DNA of 64,000 bases, taken from NCBI GenBank assembly GCA_963819905.1, contig CAWFXP010000012.1, positions 186,001 to 250,000 on the forward strand, written 5' to 3'. The position numbers and the translations under genes are program-made. Shown here piece by piece: positions 8,809 through 16,561 of the stretch (the stretch's first letter is position 1; each line of letters starts with the position of its first letter). The stretch is from CAWCQC01 sp963819905 (GTDB taxonomy: Bacteria > Actinomycetota > Thermoleophilia > Gaiellales > Gaiellaceae). The notes under the pieces are model-generated. The model was given only the letters and a program-made list of their open reading frames with translations, ran no database searches and was not told the origin of the DNA.

Positions 8809-9051
8809 TCAGGTACCGCCGAGCCGGCGGCGCAGCGCATCGGGGTGGACGAAGGTCGAGAAGGCCTCCTCGCCGTCGATGACGACGACCGGAATCCGCT
8901 CCCGGTAGCGGCGCTCGAGCTCCGGATCGCCCGAGATGTCCACGTCCTCGAGCTCGAACGGGACCTCGGCACGCACCACCTCCACGATGCGTCTCGCGTT
9001 CTCGCAGAGGTGGCAGCCCGCCGCTCCGTAGAGACGGACCGTCGCGGTCAC
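8809..9051 (-). CDS. Glutaredoxin-like thiol-disulfide protein
   Basis: An 80-residue thioredoxin-fold protein of the DUF836 / glutaredoxin-like type. The active-site motif GCHLC lies at residues 12-16, the fold-typical cis-proline loop is ERIPVVVIDGE, and the C-terminal helix is FVHPDALRRRL. It probably acts in thiol-disulfide exchange; its electron donor is unknown. It begins with GTG overlapping the protease stop (GTGA) and ends the long leftward operon that starts at the FmdB-like gene; rex lies 127 bases further on in the same direction. Confidence 0.82.
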   Translation of the reverse strand: MTATVRLYGAAGCHLCENARRIVEVVRAEVPFELEDVDISGDPELERRYRERIPVVVIDGEEAFSTFVHPDALRRRLGGT

Positions 9052-11666
9052 GGACGCGAGGGCTGCACCGTGAAGGCGACCGACCGCGTCGCATCCGGGC
9101 GCCGTGCGCCCTCGCCGGCGTCGACCGCGAAGGCGCGGAGACGGAGGACGTAGCGGCCCGGCGCCAGACGCTGGCCGTTCGGCCCGCGGCCGGTCAGCCC
9201 GACCGCATAGCTTCCCGGCAGGAGATCACGGAGGCTGGCGAGCAGGCCGATTCGCTTCCCCTTCGAGTTGCGCAGCTCGATCTCGAGCAGGGCGACCGGC
9301 TCGACCGACAGGCCGTCGAGGTCGCTGCGAACGGTCCCCGCCTCGAACGTCAGCACGGCCGGCTCCCGGAGCGACGGCGCGGCCGGGAGGGCCGAGAGCG
9401 CGACCGCGTCGAGCAGGCTGCTCGTGTCACGCGGCGCCGTGGTCACGATCCACGGCACGCGCGCTCCCCCTGCCTCCGACGTCGCGACGATCGTCCCGGC
9501 CACCCGGGCCGCCGGCCGCTCGGAGGCGGAGACGCCGAGAACGACCTCACCCGTCTTCCCCGGCCCGAGCTGCAGGCTGCCGGGGGTGGCGGTGAGCGCC
9601 AGCGTGGCCGTCACGCCGTCGTCGGGCACGAAGCCGAAGCTGACCGTCGCCGGTCGGTCGGTCAGGTTGCGCACGCGGAGCGCCCGCTGGGCCGACCAGC
9701 GCCCCTTGGCAGCTCCCGCGAGCGTCGGGCCCGCCTCGACGACGAGCTCGAGCCCGGCGGCCGTGGCGGGATCGACGAGGCCGGCTCCCTGAGCCGTCAC
9801 CGGCTCGGGCCGTCCGCCGGGGGCGACCTGGGCCGCGGACGCGGTCAGGACGGCTGCGAGCGTCGCCGCGTCGAGCTTCGGGCGCACCTCGGCGAGGAGG
9901 GCGGCCGCACCCGCCACGACGGCCGCTGCCGCGCTCGAGCCGGTGACGGTCGCGAACCGAGGCGTGCCGTCCCCACCCGTACCGGCATCGGCCGTCGGGA
10001 CACCGACTCCCGGAGCGACCAGGTCGGGCTTGACCGACCCGTCGAATGAGGGGCCCTGCGAGGAGAACCCCGCAACCCGGCCGGCCGAAGCGTTCGGAAG
10101 CGCGGCGGCCGGCTCGATCGAGACGGTGACGTCGAGACCCGCGGCGCGCGCGGCGACAGCCCGGCGGCCGACGTCCACCGGAATCGGGACGACGGGAATC
10201 GACGAGCTCTCCTCCAGCTGCAACGCGCCGGCCGGTAGGCCGCTGCCGAAGACGAGCAGCGCGCGGGCTCCGGCCGAGGTCGCCAGCCGCGCCTTGCGAA
10301 GAACCGACTCGCCGTCGGCGGGCACGATCGCCGCGCGCTCGAACACGAAGCTGGTGCCGGCTGCGTCGATGAAGTCGCCTCGGAGGTTGCCCGACGCGAC
10401 TGCTCCCGCCGCGCGCAGCGGATCGCTCGCGGTCGGGCCGCTCGTCGTTCGGGCATCGAGCTCGACCCCGCCGGCCGGAACGACCGTGCCGAGCGCGCGC
10501 ACCGTCTCCGAGAAGACCTCGTCGCCGTCGACTTCGACTGTCACGCGGGCGGCCGGCAGCCCGGCTCGCGTGTCGACCGCGCCCACGGCCAGAGCGGCCG
10601 AGGAGCCGCCGGGCGCGCCGATCGTCCCGTACCCCTCCCCCGCGGGCCCGTCGTTCCCTGCGGCCGCGACAACCAGCGTTCCGAGCGTCCGCGCCCCCGC
10701 GACAGCGTGTGCCTCGGGGCTGTCCGGGAACGATGCGTACGGCTCGACGATGGCGGCGAGCGCGATGGTCGCCGCGTCGCGGACGTCGCCGTTGCGGTCG
10801 GGGTCGACGGCCCGCTCGAGCCCGGCCAGCACCGTATCGGCCCGTCCGACGATCTCGTGGCCACCGCCCACCCGCTGCCAGCCGAGCACGCGGATCGGCA
10901 GGATCGTCGCGCCGGGAGCGATGCCGCCCGCGCCTTCGGCTCCCGGCGATCCGGCGACGATGCCGGCCATCCGGGTGCCGTGAGTCTCGATCCTCCCGTC
11001 CGGGCTCCGGCGGGGGAGCGCGCGCCGGTCGCCGTCGATCAGGTCGATTCCGGAGAGCACGCGTCCAGCGAGGGACGGATGCGAGGCGTCGATCCCGGTG
11101 TCGAGCACGGCGACCGTGACTCCTGCGCCGTCGGCGCCGGGTACCGCCAGGCCGCCGGCGGCGGCGCCGACCGCAGCCGAGCGGCTCATCGCCGCCGCGG
11201 AGAGCGACGCCGGATAGACCGTGCGAACCGGGTAGACGCCCACCACGCCGGGCGCGCGCTCGAGCGCGACGAGTGCTCGGGCGCCGAGCACCGCCGAGAA
11301 GCCGTTGAACGTGCGGGTATAGGAATGGAGGGGCGCGATCTTCACCCCCTGGGCCGAGAGGACGCGCAAGAGGCGCCGCTGGAACGCCTGTGCCCGCTTG
11401 ACGTACGCCCGCTGTGCCTTCGGGGCCAGCCGGCCCTGCTCCATCCGCTCGGCGAGCGACGGCCCGGCCAGGACGACGATCATCCGGCCTCCGGCCGGAA
11501 GCGGGCTCCGCCGCTCGAACGCGCTCTTCCAGGCCTCCGCAGGGCCCCGCTCCTCGGGGGAGCCGGCGCCCGCAAGCGGGCCGACGAGCATGAGAGCGAC
11601 GCCGACGACTGCCACGAGGGCAAAGGCCGCAGGCAGGCGGAAATCACGCAAACGAGGCGTGTGCAT
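9048..11666 (-). CDS. Secreted subtilisin-like serine protease with PA-type insert
   Basis: An 872-residue S8 peptidase. A hydrophobic signal or anchor helix spans residues about 9-33 and an I9-type propeptide follows to about 150. The catalytic triad is Asp189 (VAVLDTGIDASHP), His229 (ETHGTRMAG) and Ser578 (VTGSSAAAA, a variant of GTSMAAP), with oxyanion Asn338 (AAAGNDGP). Between Asn and Ser is a long PA-like insert. The C-terminus has two beta-rich regions like Fn3 domains. ATG 11666 has TATCTT seven bases upstream and overlaps tsaD by 23 bases. Substrate unknown; location extracytoplasmic by inference. Confidence 0.87.
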   Translation of the reverse strand: MHTPRLRDFRLPAAFALVAVVGVALMLVGPLAGAGSPEERGPAEAWKSAFERRSPLPAGGRMIVVLAGPSLAERMEQGRLAPKAQRAYVKRAQAFQRRLLRVLSAQGVKIAPLHSYTRTFNGFSAVLGARALVALERAPGVVGVYPVRTVYPASLSAAAMSRSAAVGAAAGGLAVPGADGAGVTVAVLDTGIDASHPSLAGRVLSGIDLIDGDRRALPRRSPDGRIETHGTRMAGIVAGSPGAEGAGGIAPGATILPIRVLGWQRVGGGHEIVGRADTVLAGLERAVDPDRNGDVRDAATIALAAIVEPYASFPDSPEAHAVAGARTLGTLVVAAAGNDGPAGEGYGTIGAPGGSSAALAVGAVDTRAGLPAARVTVEVDGDEVFSETVRALGTVVPAGGVELDARTTSGPTASDPLRAAGAVASGNLRGDFIDAAGTSFVFERAAIVPADGESVLRKARLATSAGARALLVFGSGLPAGALQLEESSSIPVVPIPVDVGRRAVAARAAGLDVTVSIEPAAALPNASAGRVAGFSSQGPSFDGSVKPDLVAPGVGVPTADAGTGGDGTPRFATVTGSSAAAAVVAGAAALLAEVRPKLDAATLAAVLTASAAQVAPGGRPEPVTAQGAGLVDPATAAGLELVVEAGPTLAGAAKGRWSAQRALRVRNLTDRPATVSFGFVPDDGVTATLALTATPGSLQLGPGKTGEVVLGVSASERPAARVAGTIVATSEAGGARVPWIVTTAPRDTSSLLDAVALSALPAAPSLREPAVLTFEAGTVRSDLDGLSVEPVALLEIELRNSKGKRIGLLASLRDLLPGSYAVGLTGRGPNGQRLAPGRYVLRLRAFAVDAGEGARRPDATRSVAFTVQPSRP

Positions 11667-12615
11667 CCAACTCAAGATAGTCGCCGGGCCGGAGTGCCTG
11701 CGTGAACCTACCCGCAGAGGCGATCATCGCGGCGTTGTCCGTGCAGAGCTCGAGCGGGGCCGCATGTGCCCCCAACGCCCGCAGCTCAGCCCTCAGCTCC
11801 GAGTTCGCAGCGACGCCGCCGACCACTGCGATCCGCTCGAGGCGGGTCTCGGCCGTCGCGGCGCGGATGCGCTCGACGAGCGCTCTCACGATCGCGTGCT
11901 GGTACGAGGCGGCGAGGTCGGCGCGGCGCGCCGAGAGCTCGGCGTCGCCGAGCTCTCGGACGGCGTACAGAAGCGCGGTCTTGAGGCCCGAGAACGAGAA
12001 GTCGAGACCCCCGACGCGGGCGACGGGAAATCGGAATGCGGCCGGGTCGCCCTCGCGTGCGAGCCGGTCGACGGCGGGGCCGCCCGGGTAGCCGAGACCG
12101 AGCAGGCGGGCGCCCTTGTCGAAGGCCTCGCCCGCGGCATCGTCGAGCGTGGTGCCGAGAACCCGATACCCCTCCCGGTCGGGCACCTCGAGGAGCAACG
12201 TGTGCCCGCCGCTCGCCAGCAGGCAGACGAAGGGAGGATCGACCGGGTCGGGCTCGAGGAACAGCGAGGCCACGTGGCCGTGAAGATGGTCGACCGCGGC
12301 GAGCGGCGCCCTGCGCGACCAGGCGAGCGCCTTCGCAGCGGAAAGGCCGACGAGGAGCGCGCCGACGAGGCCCGGGCGGCTCGTCACCGCGACGAGCTCG
12401 ACGTCGTCGAGCGTCCCGCCCGATCGCCCGAGGGCCTCGCCGATCACCGGCATGGTCAGCTCGAGATGCCGTCTCGACGCGACCTCGGGCACGACGCCCC
12501 CGTAGCGCGCATGCAGGTCTGCCTGGGAGGCGACGACGCTCGCGAGGATCGCGCCGTCGCGGGTCACGCAGGCGGCGGCAGTCTCGTCGCAGGACGTCTC
12601 GAGGCCGAGGATCAC
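11644..12615 (-). CDS. tsaD: tRNA N6-adenosine threonylcarbamoyltransferase subunit TsaD
   Basis: TsaD catalyses the last step of t6A37 formation on ANN-decoding tRNAs with TsaB and TsaE. The 323-residue length is standard. The ASKHA start LGLETSCDETAAACV, the metal-binding DHLHGH motif, LASGGHT and the GLDFSFSGLKTAL segment are all present, as is the late TDNAAMIA. It sits downstream of tsaE-tsaB-rimI in the conserved order, 10 bases after rimI. Confidence 0.96.
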   Translation of the reverse strand: MILGLETSCDETAAACVTRDGAILASVVASQADLHARYGGVVPEVASRRHLELTMPVIGEALGRSGGTLDDVELVAVTSRPGLVGALLVGLSAAKALAWSRRAPLAAVDHLHGHVASLFLEPDPVDPPFVCLLASGGHTLLLEVPDREGYRVLGTTLDDAAGEAFDKGARLLGLGYPGGPAVDRLAREGDPAAFRFPVARVGGLDFSFSGLKTALLYAVRELGDAELSARRADLAASYQHAIVRALVERIRAATAETRLERIAVVGGVAANSELRAELRALGAHAAPLELCTDNAAMIASAGRFTQALRPGDYLELDAHASFA

Positions 12616-12625
12616 GAAGGCGGGC

Positions 12626-13099
12626 CTACGAGCCGGCGGCCGCGGCGGCGCGAACCGGGTCCTTCCACATGACGTACGCGTCCTCCCGGTTGTCCGTGTA
12701 GTAGCCGCGCCGCACGCCGCTGACCCGGAAGCCGGCTGCCTCGTAGAGCGCGATCGCAGCCTGGTTCGAGACGCGCACCTCGAGGGTGTAGCCGCGCATG
12801 GCGTCTCCCGTGGTCGCGGCGAAGAGCTCGTCGAGAAGCTGCCGCGCGATGCCGCGCCGGCGATAGGGCTCGTCGACGGCGAGGTTCATCACGTGCCACG
12901 CGTCGACGTAGCGCGACACGATCAGGTACCCGACGAGCCGCGCCTTGCCGGCCGTGTCGAACGCCCCGACGCACAACGAGGTCGGCTTCGCAAGCTCGCC
13001 GGCGAACATCGAGCGAGACCACGGCGTCGGGTATGCACGCCGTTCGATCTTCTCGATCCCGCCGAGATCGGACAACGTCAGCTGTCGGAGCTCGATCAT
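12626..13099 (-). CDS. rimI: GNAT acetyltransferase, RimI-type (ribosomal protein S18 N-acetyltransferase)
   Basis: A 157-residue GNAT-fold enzyme using acetyl-CoA. The acetyl-CoA loop appears as VDEPYRRRGIARQLL, the fold ends with ALYEAAGFRVSGVRRGYY and an early ERRAYPTPWS segment is typical of RimI. It overlaps tsaB by four bases (ATGA) and precedes tsaD by 10 bases; this gene order is common and supports the name, though acceptor specificity beyond S18 is not proven by sequence. Confidence 0.9.
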   Translation of the reverse strand: MIELRQLTLSDLGGIEKIERRAYPTPWSRSMFAGELAKPTSLCVGAFDTAGKARLVGYLIVSRYVDAWHVMNLAVDEPYRRRGIARQLLDELFAATTGDAMRGYTLEVRVSNQAAIALYEAAGFRVSGVRRGYYTDNREDAYVMWKDPVRAAAAAGS

Positions 13100-13707
13100 C
13101 GGTTCTCCCGTGCCCGCGAGAGCGCTCTGTCCGCGTCCGGCGCACGCAGGTAGACCGGCTCGACGAGCGCTGCGTCACCGAAGCTCACGGCGAGCCGGGC
13201 GTGGTGGCGTGCCCAGGGAACGTGACGGGGGTCGTCGTCCGGGGGGACGACGGCCCCACGTCCCTCGAGGATCTCCCGGTAGAGAACGGCTCCGTCGCCG
13301 ACACACGTCCGCCCTGCTGCCGGCAGGTCGGCCGGTCTGAGGCAGCGAGGCTCGCCTCCCTCCAGGGAGAACACCTCGCGCCTGCGGGCGTCGATCACGG
13401 GAAGCGCGCCTTCCGCGCCGGCGGCGAGCGCAGCCAGGGTCGAGACACCCGCCACGGGCGCGCCGATCGAGAAGGAGAGCGCGCGGGCCGAGATCAGGCC
13501 CATGCGCAGGCTCGTGTACCGCCCAGGCCCGGTGCCCACCGCGATCGCCTCGATCAGGTCGGGAGTCGCTTCTGCCAGCCTCAGAAGCTCGTCGACCTCG
13601 CGGAGCAGCCGTCCCGCGGACGAGAGCCGCTCTCCCAGGAGCTCGTTTCCGCGCGTGAGGGCAACCGTCGCGACGTCCGTGGCCGTGTCAAAGGCGAGTA
13701 CGAGCAC
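13096..13707 (-). CDS. tsaB: tRNA threonylcarbamoyladenosine biosynthesis protein TsaB
   Basis: TsaB is the inactive ASKHA paralog that forms the scaffold with TsaD and TsaE. This 203-residue protein begins VLAFDTATDVATVAL and carries GTGPGRYTSLRMGL and the short ATP-fold middle (PVIDARRREVFSL). It starts with GTG, ten bases after tsaE, and overlaps rimI by ATGA. Being shorter than TsaD and lacking the HxxxH metal site fits the TsaB role. Confidence 0.94.
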   Translation of the reverse strand: MLVLAFDTATDVATVALTRGNELLGERLSSAGRLLREVDELLRLAEATPDLIEAIAVGTGPGRYTSLRMGLISARALSFSIGAPVAGVSTLAALAAGAEGALPVIDARRREVFSLEGGEPRCLRPADLPAAGRTCVGDGAVLYREILEGRGAVVPPDDDPRHVPWARHHARLAVSFGDAALVEPVYLRAPDADRALSRARENR

Positions 13708-13717
13708 CGTCTGGGTC

Positions 13718-14149
13718 CTAAAGGCCGAGCAGGGCGCCCGCGCCGTCGAGGCTGATCAGTCTACGGTCGACTCCGGCATGGCGAAGCTCGACGCGCACGC
13801 GGGCCTCCGGCAGCCGCCCGGCGCCGGCGGCAGGCCATTCGACGAAGGCGATCGCGTCCTCGAAGTAGAGCTCCAGATCGCCCCACTCGGCTTCCGAGAC
13901 CCCGTCGAAGCGGTAGAGATCGAGATGCGTGACGTCCACCCTGCCCGTGTAGCGATGGCCGATCGTGAAGGTCGGGCTCGTCACCGGGGTAACGATTCCC
14001 AGGGCGCGGCAGGCACCCCGCACGAAGGTCGTCTTCCCGGACCCGAGCTCGCCGCTGACGGCAACGACGTCGCCCGGCGACAACTCGGCGGCGAGCGCCG
14101 CGGCGATGCGCTCGGTCTCCTCGGGCGAGGACGACTCGAGCAGGATCAT
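13718..14149 (-). CDS. tsaE: tRNA threonylcarbamoyladenosine biosynthesis ATPase TsaE
   Basis: A 143-residue P-loop ATPase that drives the TsaBDE cycle. The Walker A motif is GELGSGKTTF, followed by the switch TSPTFTIGHRY and the Walker-B-like HLDLYRF; FVEWPAAG near residue 105 is also family-typical. It is the first tsa gene of the operon; a TACCCT hexamer at 14157-14162 (minus strand) lies seven bases before the ATG, so it may also have its own leaderless promoter besides read-through from the glycosylase gene 22 bases upstream. Confidence 0.94.
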   Translation of the reverse strand: MILLESSSPEETERIAAALAAELSPGDVVAVSGELGSGKTTFVRGACRALGIVTPVTSPTFTIGHRYTGRVDVTHLDLYRFDGVSEAEWGDLELYFEDAIAFVEWPAAGAGRLPEARVRVELRHAGVDRRLISLDGAGALLGL

Positions 14150-14171
14150 GGTCGAAAGGGTAGACGGTTCT

Positions 14172-14945
14172 CTAGAAGAGGCCTAGCTGCTCGGCCTCGG
14201 GGAGCCGTCCCGGCGGCTGCTCGACCGGCGCCTCCGGACCGGTGTCGAGATCCGGCTCGCCGCCGCGGTCTCCACCGATCAACGCCGGGAGCCGGGCGAA
14301 GTCCTCCTCGAGCGTCTTCAGCATCGCCGGCGTGTAGAGCGCCGCCGCGGGATGGTAGAGCGGGTACAGGAGGACGCTTCTGCCGCCGATCTCGGCCGGC
14401 TGCGGCTGTCCGTGAACACGGGTGATTCCGTGCTGCCGGCCGGAGAGGAGCTTCGTCGCGAAGTTCCCGAGCGTGGCGATGACGCGCGGCTCGATCAGCG
14501 CGATCTGGCGGAAGAGATGCGGCTCGCACGACTCGATCTCGTCCGGCATCGGGTCGCGGTTGCCGGGCGGCCGGCACTTCAGCGTGTTCGCGATGTACAC
14601 GTCCTGGCGCGTCAGCCCGATCCCTGCCAGCAACCGGTCGAGGAGCTTGCCGGCTGCGCCGACGAACGGGTATCCCTGCTTGTCCTCGTGGAAGCCCGGG
14701 GCCTCGCCGACGAAGAGCAGGTCCGCGTCCGGATTGCCGGTACCGAAGACGACCTGCGTTCGCCCCTGCGCCAGCCGGCAGCGTGTGCACCCGGCGACCT
14801 CGGCTCCGTAGGCGGCGAGCGCGCCGGCGCGCGTCAGCGCGTCAGGGCTCGCCCCGGCGAAGACCGGTGGGCCGAGGTCGGAAGCACTCGCCGAGCCCCG
14901 CTCGGCGACCGATGGTTGCGGGCGGCGCGCGTCAGCCGCAGCCAC
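14172..14945 (-). CDS. Type-4 (Fe-S) uracil-DNA glycosylase
   Basis: This enzyme removes uracil from DNA and carries a [4Fe-4S] cluster. Motif A reads GEAPGFHEDKQGYPFVG and motif B HPAAALY; the cluster cysteines are CTRC, KCRPP and ESCEP. The first roughly 45 residues are an Ala/Ser-rich extension unlike the core. The start is uncertain: GTG codons at 14978, 14972 and 14945 are all in frame. I chose 14945, which has GGAAG upstream and gives the smallest overlap (14 bases) with the FmdB-like gene. The C-terminal tail after the fold ends EAEQLGLF. Confidence 0.9.
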   Translation of the reverse strand: MAAADARRPQPSVAERGSASASDLGPPVFAGASPDALTRAGALAAYGAEVAGCTRCRLAQGRTQVVFGTGNPDADLLFVGEAPGFHEDKQGYPFVGAAGKLLDRLLAGIGLTRQDVYIANTLKCRPPGNRDPMPDEIESCEPHLFRQIALIEPRVIATLGNFATKLLSGRQHGITRVHGQPQPAEIGGRSVLLYPLYHPAAALYTPAMLKTLEEDFARLPALIGGDRGGEPDLDTGPEAPVEQPPGRLPEAEQLGLF

Positions 14946-15153
14946 AGCTTCCGCCGCAACAGCCGCCGCCACCGCCACCGGTGGGTCCGCCGAAGCTGGG
15001 CTGTTCGGCGGTGCCGCAAGCCGCGAACACGGAGAGCTGACGAGCCACCTTGGTGCCGCCGCAGTCGGGGCAGGCGGGATCCGGCCCGTCGAGTCGGACC
15101 AGATCCTCGAAGTGGCTCTCGCACTTCATGCAGACGAACTCGTAGATCGGCAT
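14932..15153 (-). CDS. FmdB-family zinc-ribbon protein
   Basis: A 73-residue protein with an N-terminal zinc ribbon: MPIYEFVCMKC and CPDCGG supply two CxxC pairs. The C-terminal tail is very Gly/Cys-rich (GGGGGGCC then GSCGCG), a common but unexplained feature of this family. It heads the leftward operon with the glycosylase and tsa genes. A TACACT hexamer (15163-15168, minus strand) nine bases before the ATG suggests a leaderless promoter. The function is thought regulatory but is unproven. Confidence 0.88.
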   Translation of the reverse strand: MPIYEFVCMKCESHFEDLVRLDGPDPACPDCGGTKVARQLSVFAACGTAEQPSFGGPTGGGGGGCCGGSCGCG

Positions 15154-15211
15154 CGCCGAGTCAGTGTAGGCACGGCTGCGGATGCAGCGCAACCGGATAG
15201 AGTCCACTTCG

Positions 15212-15391
15212 ATGAGCGACGCCGCTGCGATCGTGATCATGGCCGTGATCTTCGCGTTCGGCGTGGTCGCGACCGCCCTCCTCGTCATCACCATCGTGCC
15301 CGGCGTCCTGCTCGTCGAGAGCAAGCTCGCGGAGCTCCGCGACAAGCGTCGCGAGAGCCCACCGGCGCCGTCCGAGCACGAGCCTTCGTAA
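15212..15391 (+). CDS. Small single-pass membrane protein
   Basis: A 59-residue protein with one long hydrophobic helix (about residues 5-36) and a charged C-terminal tail with KLAELRDKRRES. It is divergent from the FmdB-like gene. TAGAGT at 15198-15203 lies eight bases before the ATG, a leaderless-type promoter that supports this start. No family was recognised. Confidence 0.6.
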   Translation: MSDAAAIVIMAVIFAFGVVATALLVITIVPGVLLVESKLAELRDKRRESPPAPSEHEPS

Positions 15392-15411
15392 GCTCGCCGG
15401 CCCTCTCGAAG

Positions 15412-15425
15412 GGGGCTTCCGCCCC
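15412..15425. terminator. Short GC hairpin between convergent genes
   Basis: GGGGC (15412-15416), loop TTCC, GCCCC (15421-15425) lie just before the stop of the methyltransferase and after the small membrane gene. The stem is short and no U-tract is seen, so this is a weak call. Confidence 0.3.
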
Positions 15426-15429
15426 GGTC

Positions 15430-16503
15430 TCAGCCCTTGCGGGCGACGTAGTACGCGTTGAAGATGTCGCCCTCGACGCTCTGCACCTCGACGTCCTCGA
15501 AGCCTGCGTCCGCGAGCATCGACTTAGCCAGCTGCTCGCCCCACATGGTCCCGAGCCCCACCCCGCCCTGCGCGAGCGAGACGCTCATGCAATGGAAGAC
15601 GGACGCCGTGTAGAGCAACGGCGCGAGCGGGTGCTCGAGATTCTCGTGCACGTGGCTCGACGCGGCGATGTCGACCATCAGGAACACGCCGCCCGGCCTC
15701 AGGGCTTCGTGGATCGAGGCGAGCACGGGAGCCGGTTCGGGCAGGTCGTGCACGACGTCGAACGCAGTCACCAGGTCGTACCGCCCCGGGCCCTCGAGGC
15801 GGCGAATGTCCTTGACCTCGAAGCTCGCGTTCGGCAGGCCGAGGTCGGCTGCCTCGGCGCGGGCGACCGCAACCGCCTCCTCCAAGAGGTCGAAACCGGT
15901 CGCCCTCGTCGCCGGAAACGCCTTGGCGAGGAGATTGACCGCGTGCCCCTGACCGCAGCCGATGTCGAGGACGTCGGCGCCGGCCTCGAGACGCTCGACC
16001 AGGCCGGGCACCAGCGGCAGGACGGTCTCGACCAGCGTGACGTCGAGCACGGCTCCCGACATGTCCGCCATCAGCTCCTGGAACCGTGGATAGCGCGAGT
16101 AGGGAATGCCCTCGCCGTCCGAGAATGCCCGGATGACGTCGCCCTCGATCTGGCCGTACTCGGGAATGAACTGGGCGATGGCGCCGAGGTCGTCGGGGCC
16201 GGCAGCCTTCGTGAGGCACGCCGCGTGCTCGGACGGCAGGTGGTACGTGCCTGCCTCGGGATCGTGCTCGACGATCCCGCCCACGGTCATGCCCGCCAGC
16301 CATTCGCGCACGTAGCGCTCGTCGAGACCGGCCGCCTCTGCAATCTCGACGCTCGACGACGGAGGCAGCGTCGCCATCGTCTCGAAGAGCCCGACCTGGT
16401 AACCGGCGCTCGTCATGAGACACAGCGCACCCCCGTTCAGGTAGCCGAGCATCCTGCCGGCAAACTCCTCGACCTTCGCACCGTCGATCTCGACCTCGGC
16501 CAT
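15430..16503 (-). CDS. SAM-dependent methyltransferase with N-terminal winged helix
   Basis: A 357-residue protein. Residues about 20-110 resemble the dimerising winged helix of O-methyltransferase-like proteins (SVEIAEAAGLDERYVREWLAGM). The catalytic domain has the SAM loop VLDIGCGQGHAV near residue 180, then DLVTAFDVVHDLPEP and LRPGGVFLMVDI. The architecture resembles the mycobacterial Rv2258c type; the substrate is unknown. A strong AGGAGGCG site precedes the ATG. It is monocistronic. Confidence 0.85.
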   Translation of the reverse strand: MAEVEIDGAKVEEFAGRMLGYLNGGALCLMTSAGYQVGLFETMATLPPSSSVEIAEAAGLDERYVREWLAGMTVGGIVEHDPEAGTYHLPSEHAACLTKAAGPDDLGAIAQFIPEYGQIEGDVIRAFSDGEGIPYSRYPRFQELMADMSGAVLDVTLVETVLPLVPGLVERLEAGADVLDIGCGQGHAVNLLAKAFPATRATGFDLLEEAVAVARAEAADLGLPNASFEVKDIRRLEGPGRYDLVTAFDVVHDLPEPAPVLASIHEALRPGGVFLMVDIAASSHVHENLEHPLAPLLYTASVFHCMSVSLAQGGVGLGTMWGEQLAKSMLADAGFEDVEVQSVEGDIFNAYYVARKG

Positions 16504-16561
16504 CGCCTCCTCCTTTTCCGTCTGTGAGGGACGATACGCGACGACATCGCGGCGGGGAAGC

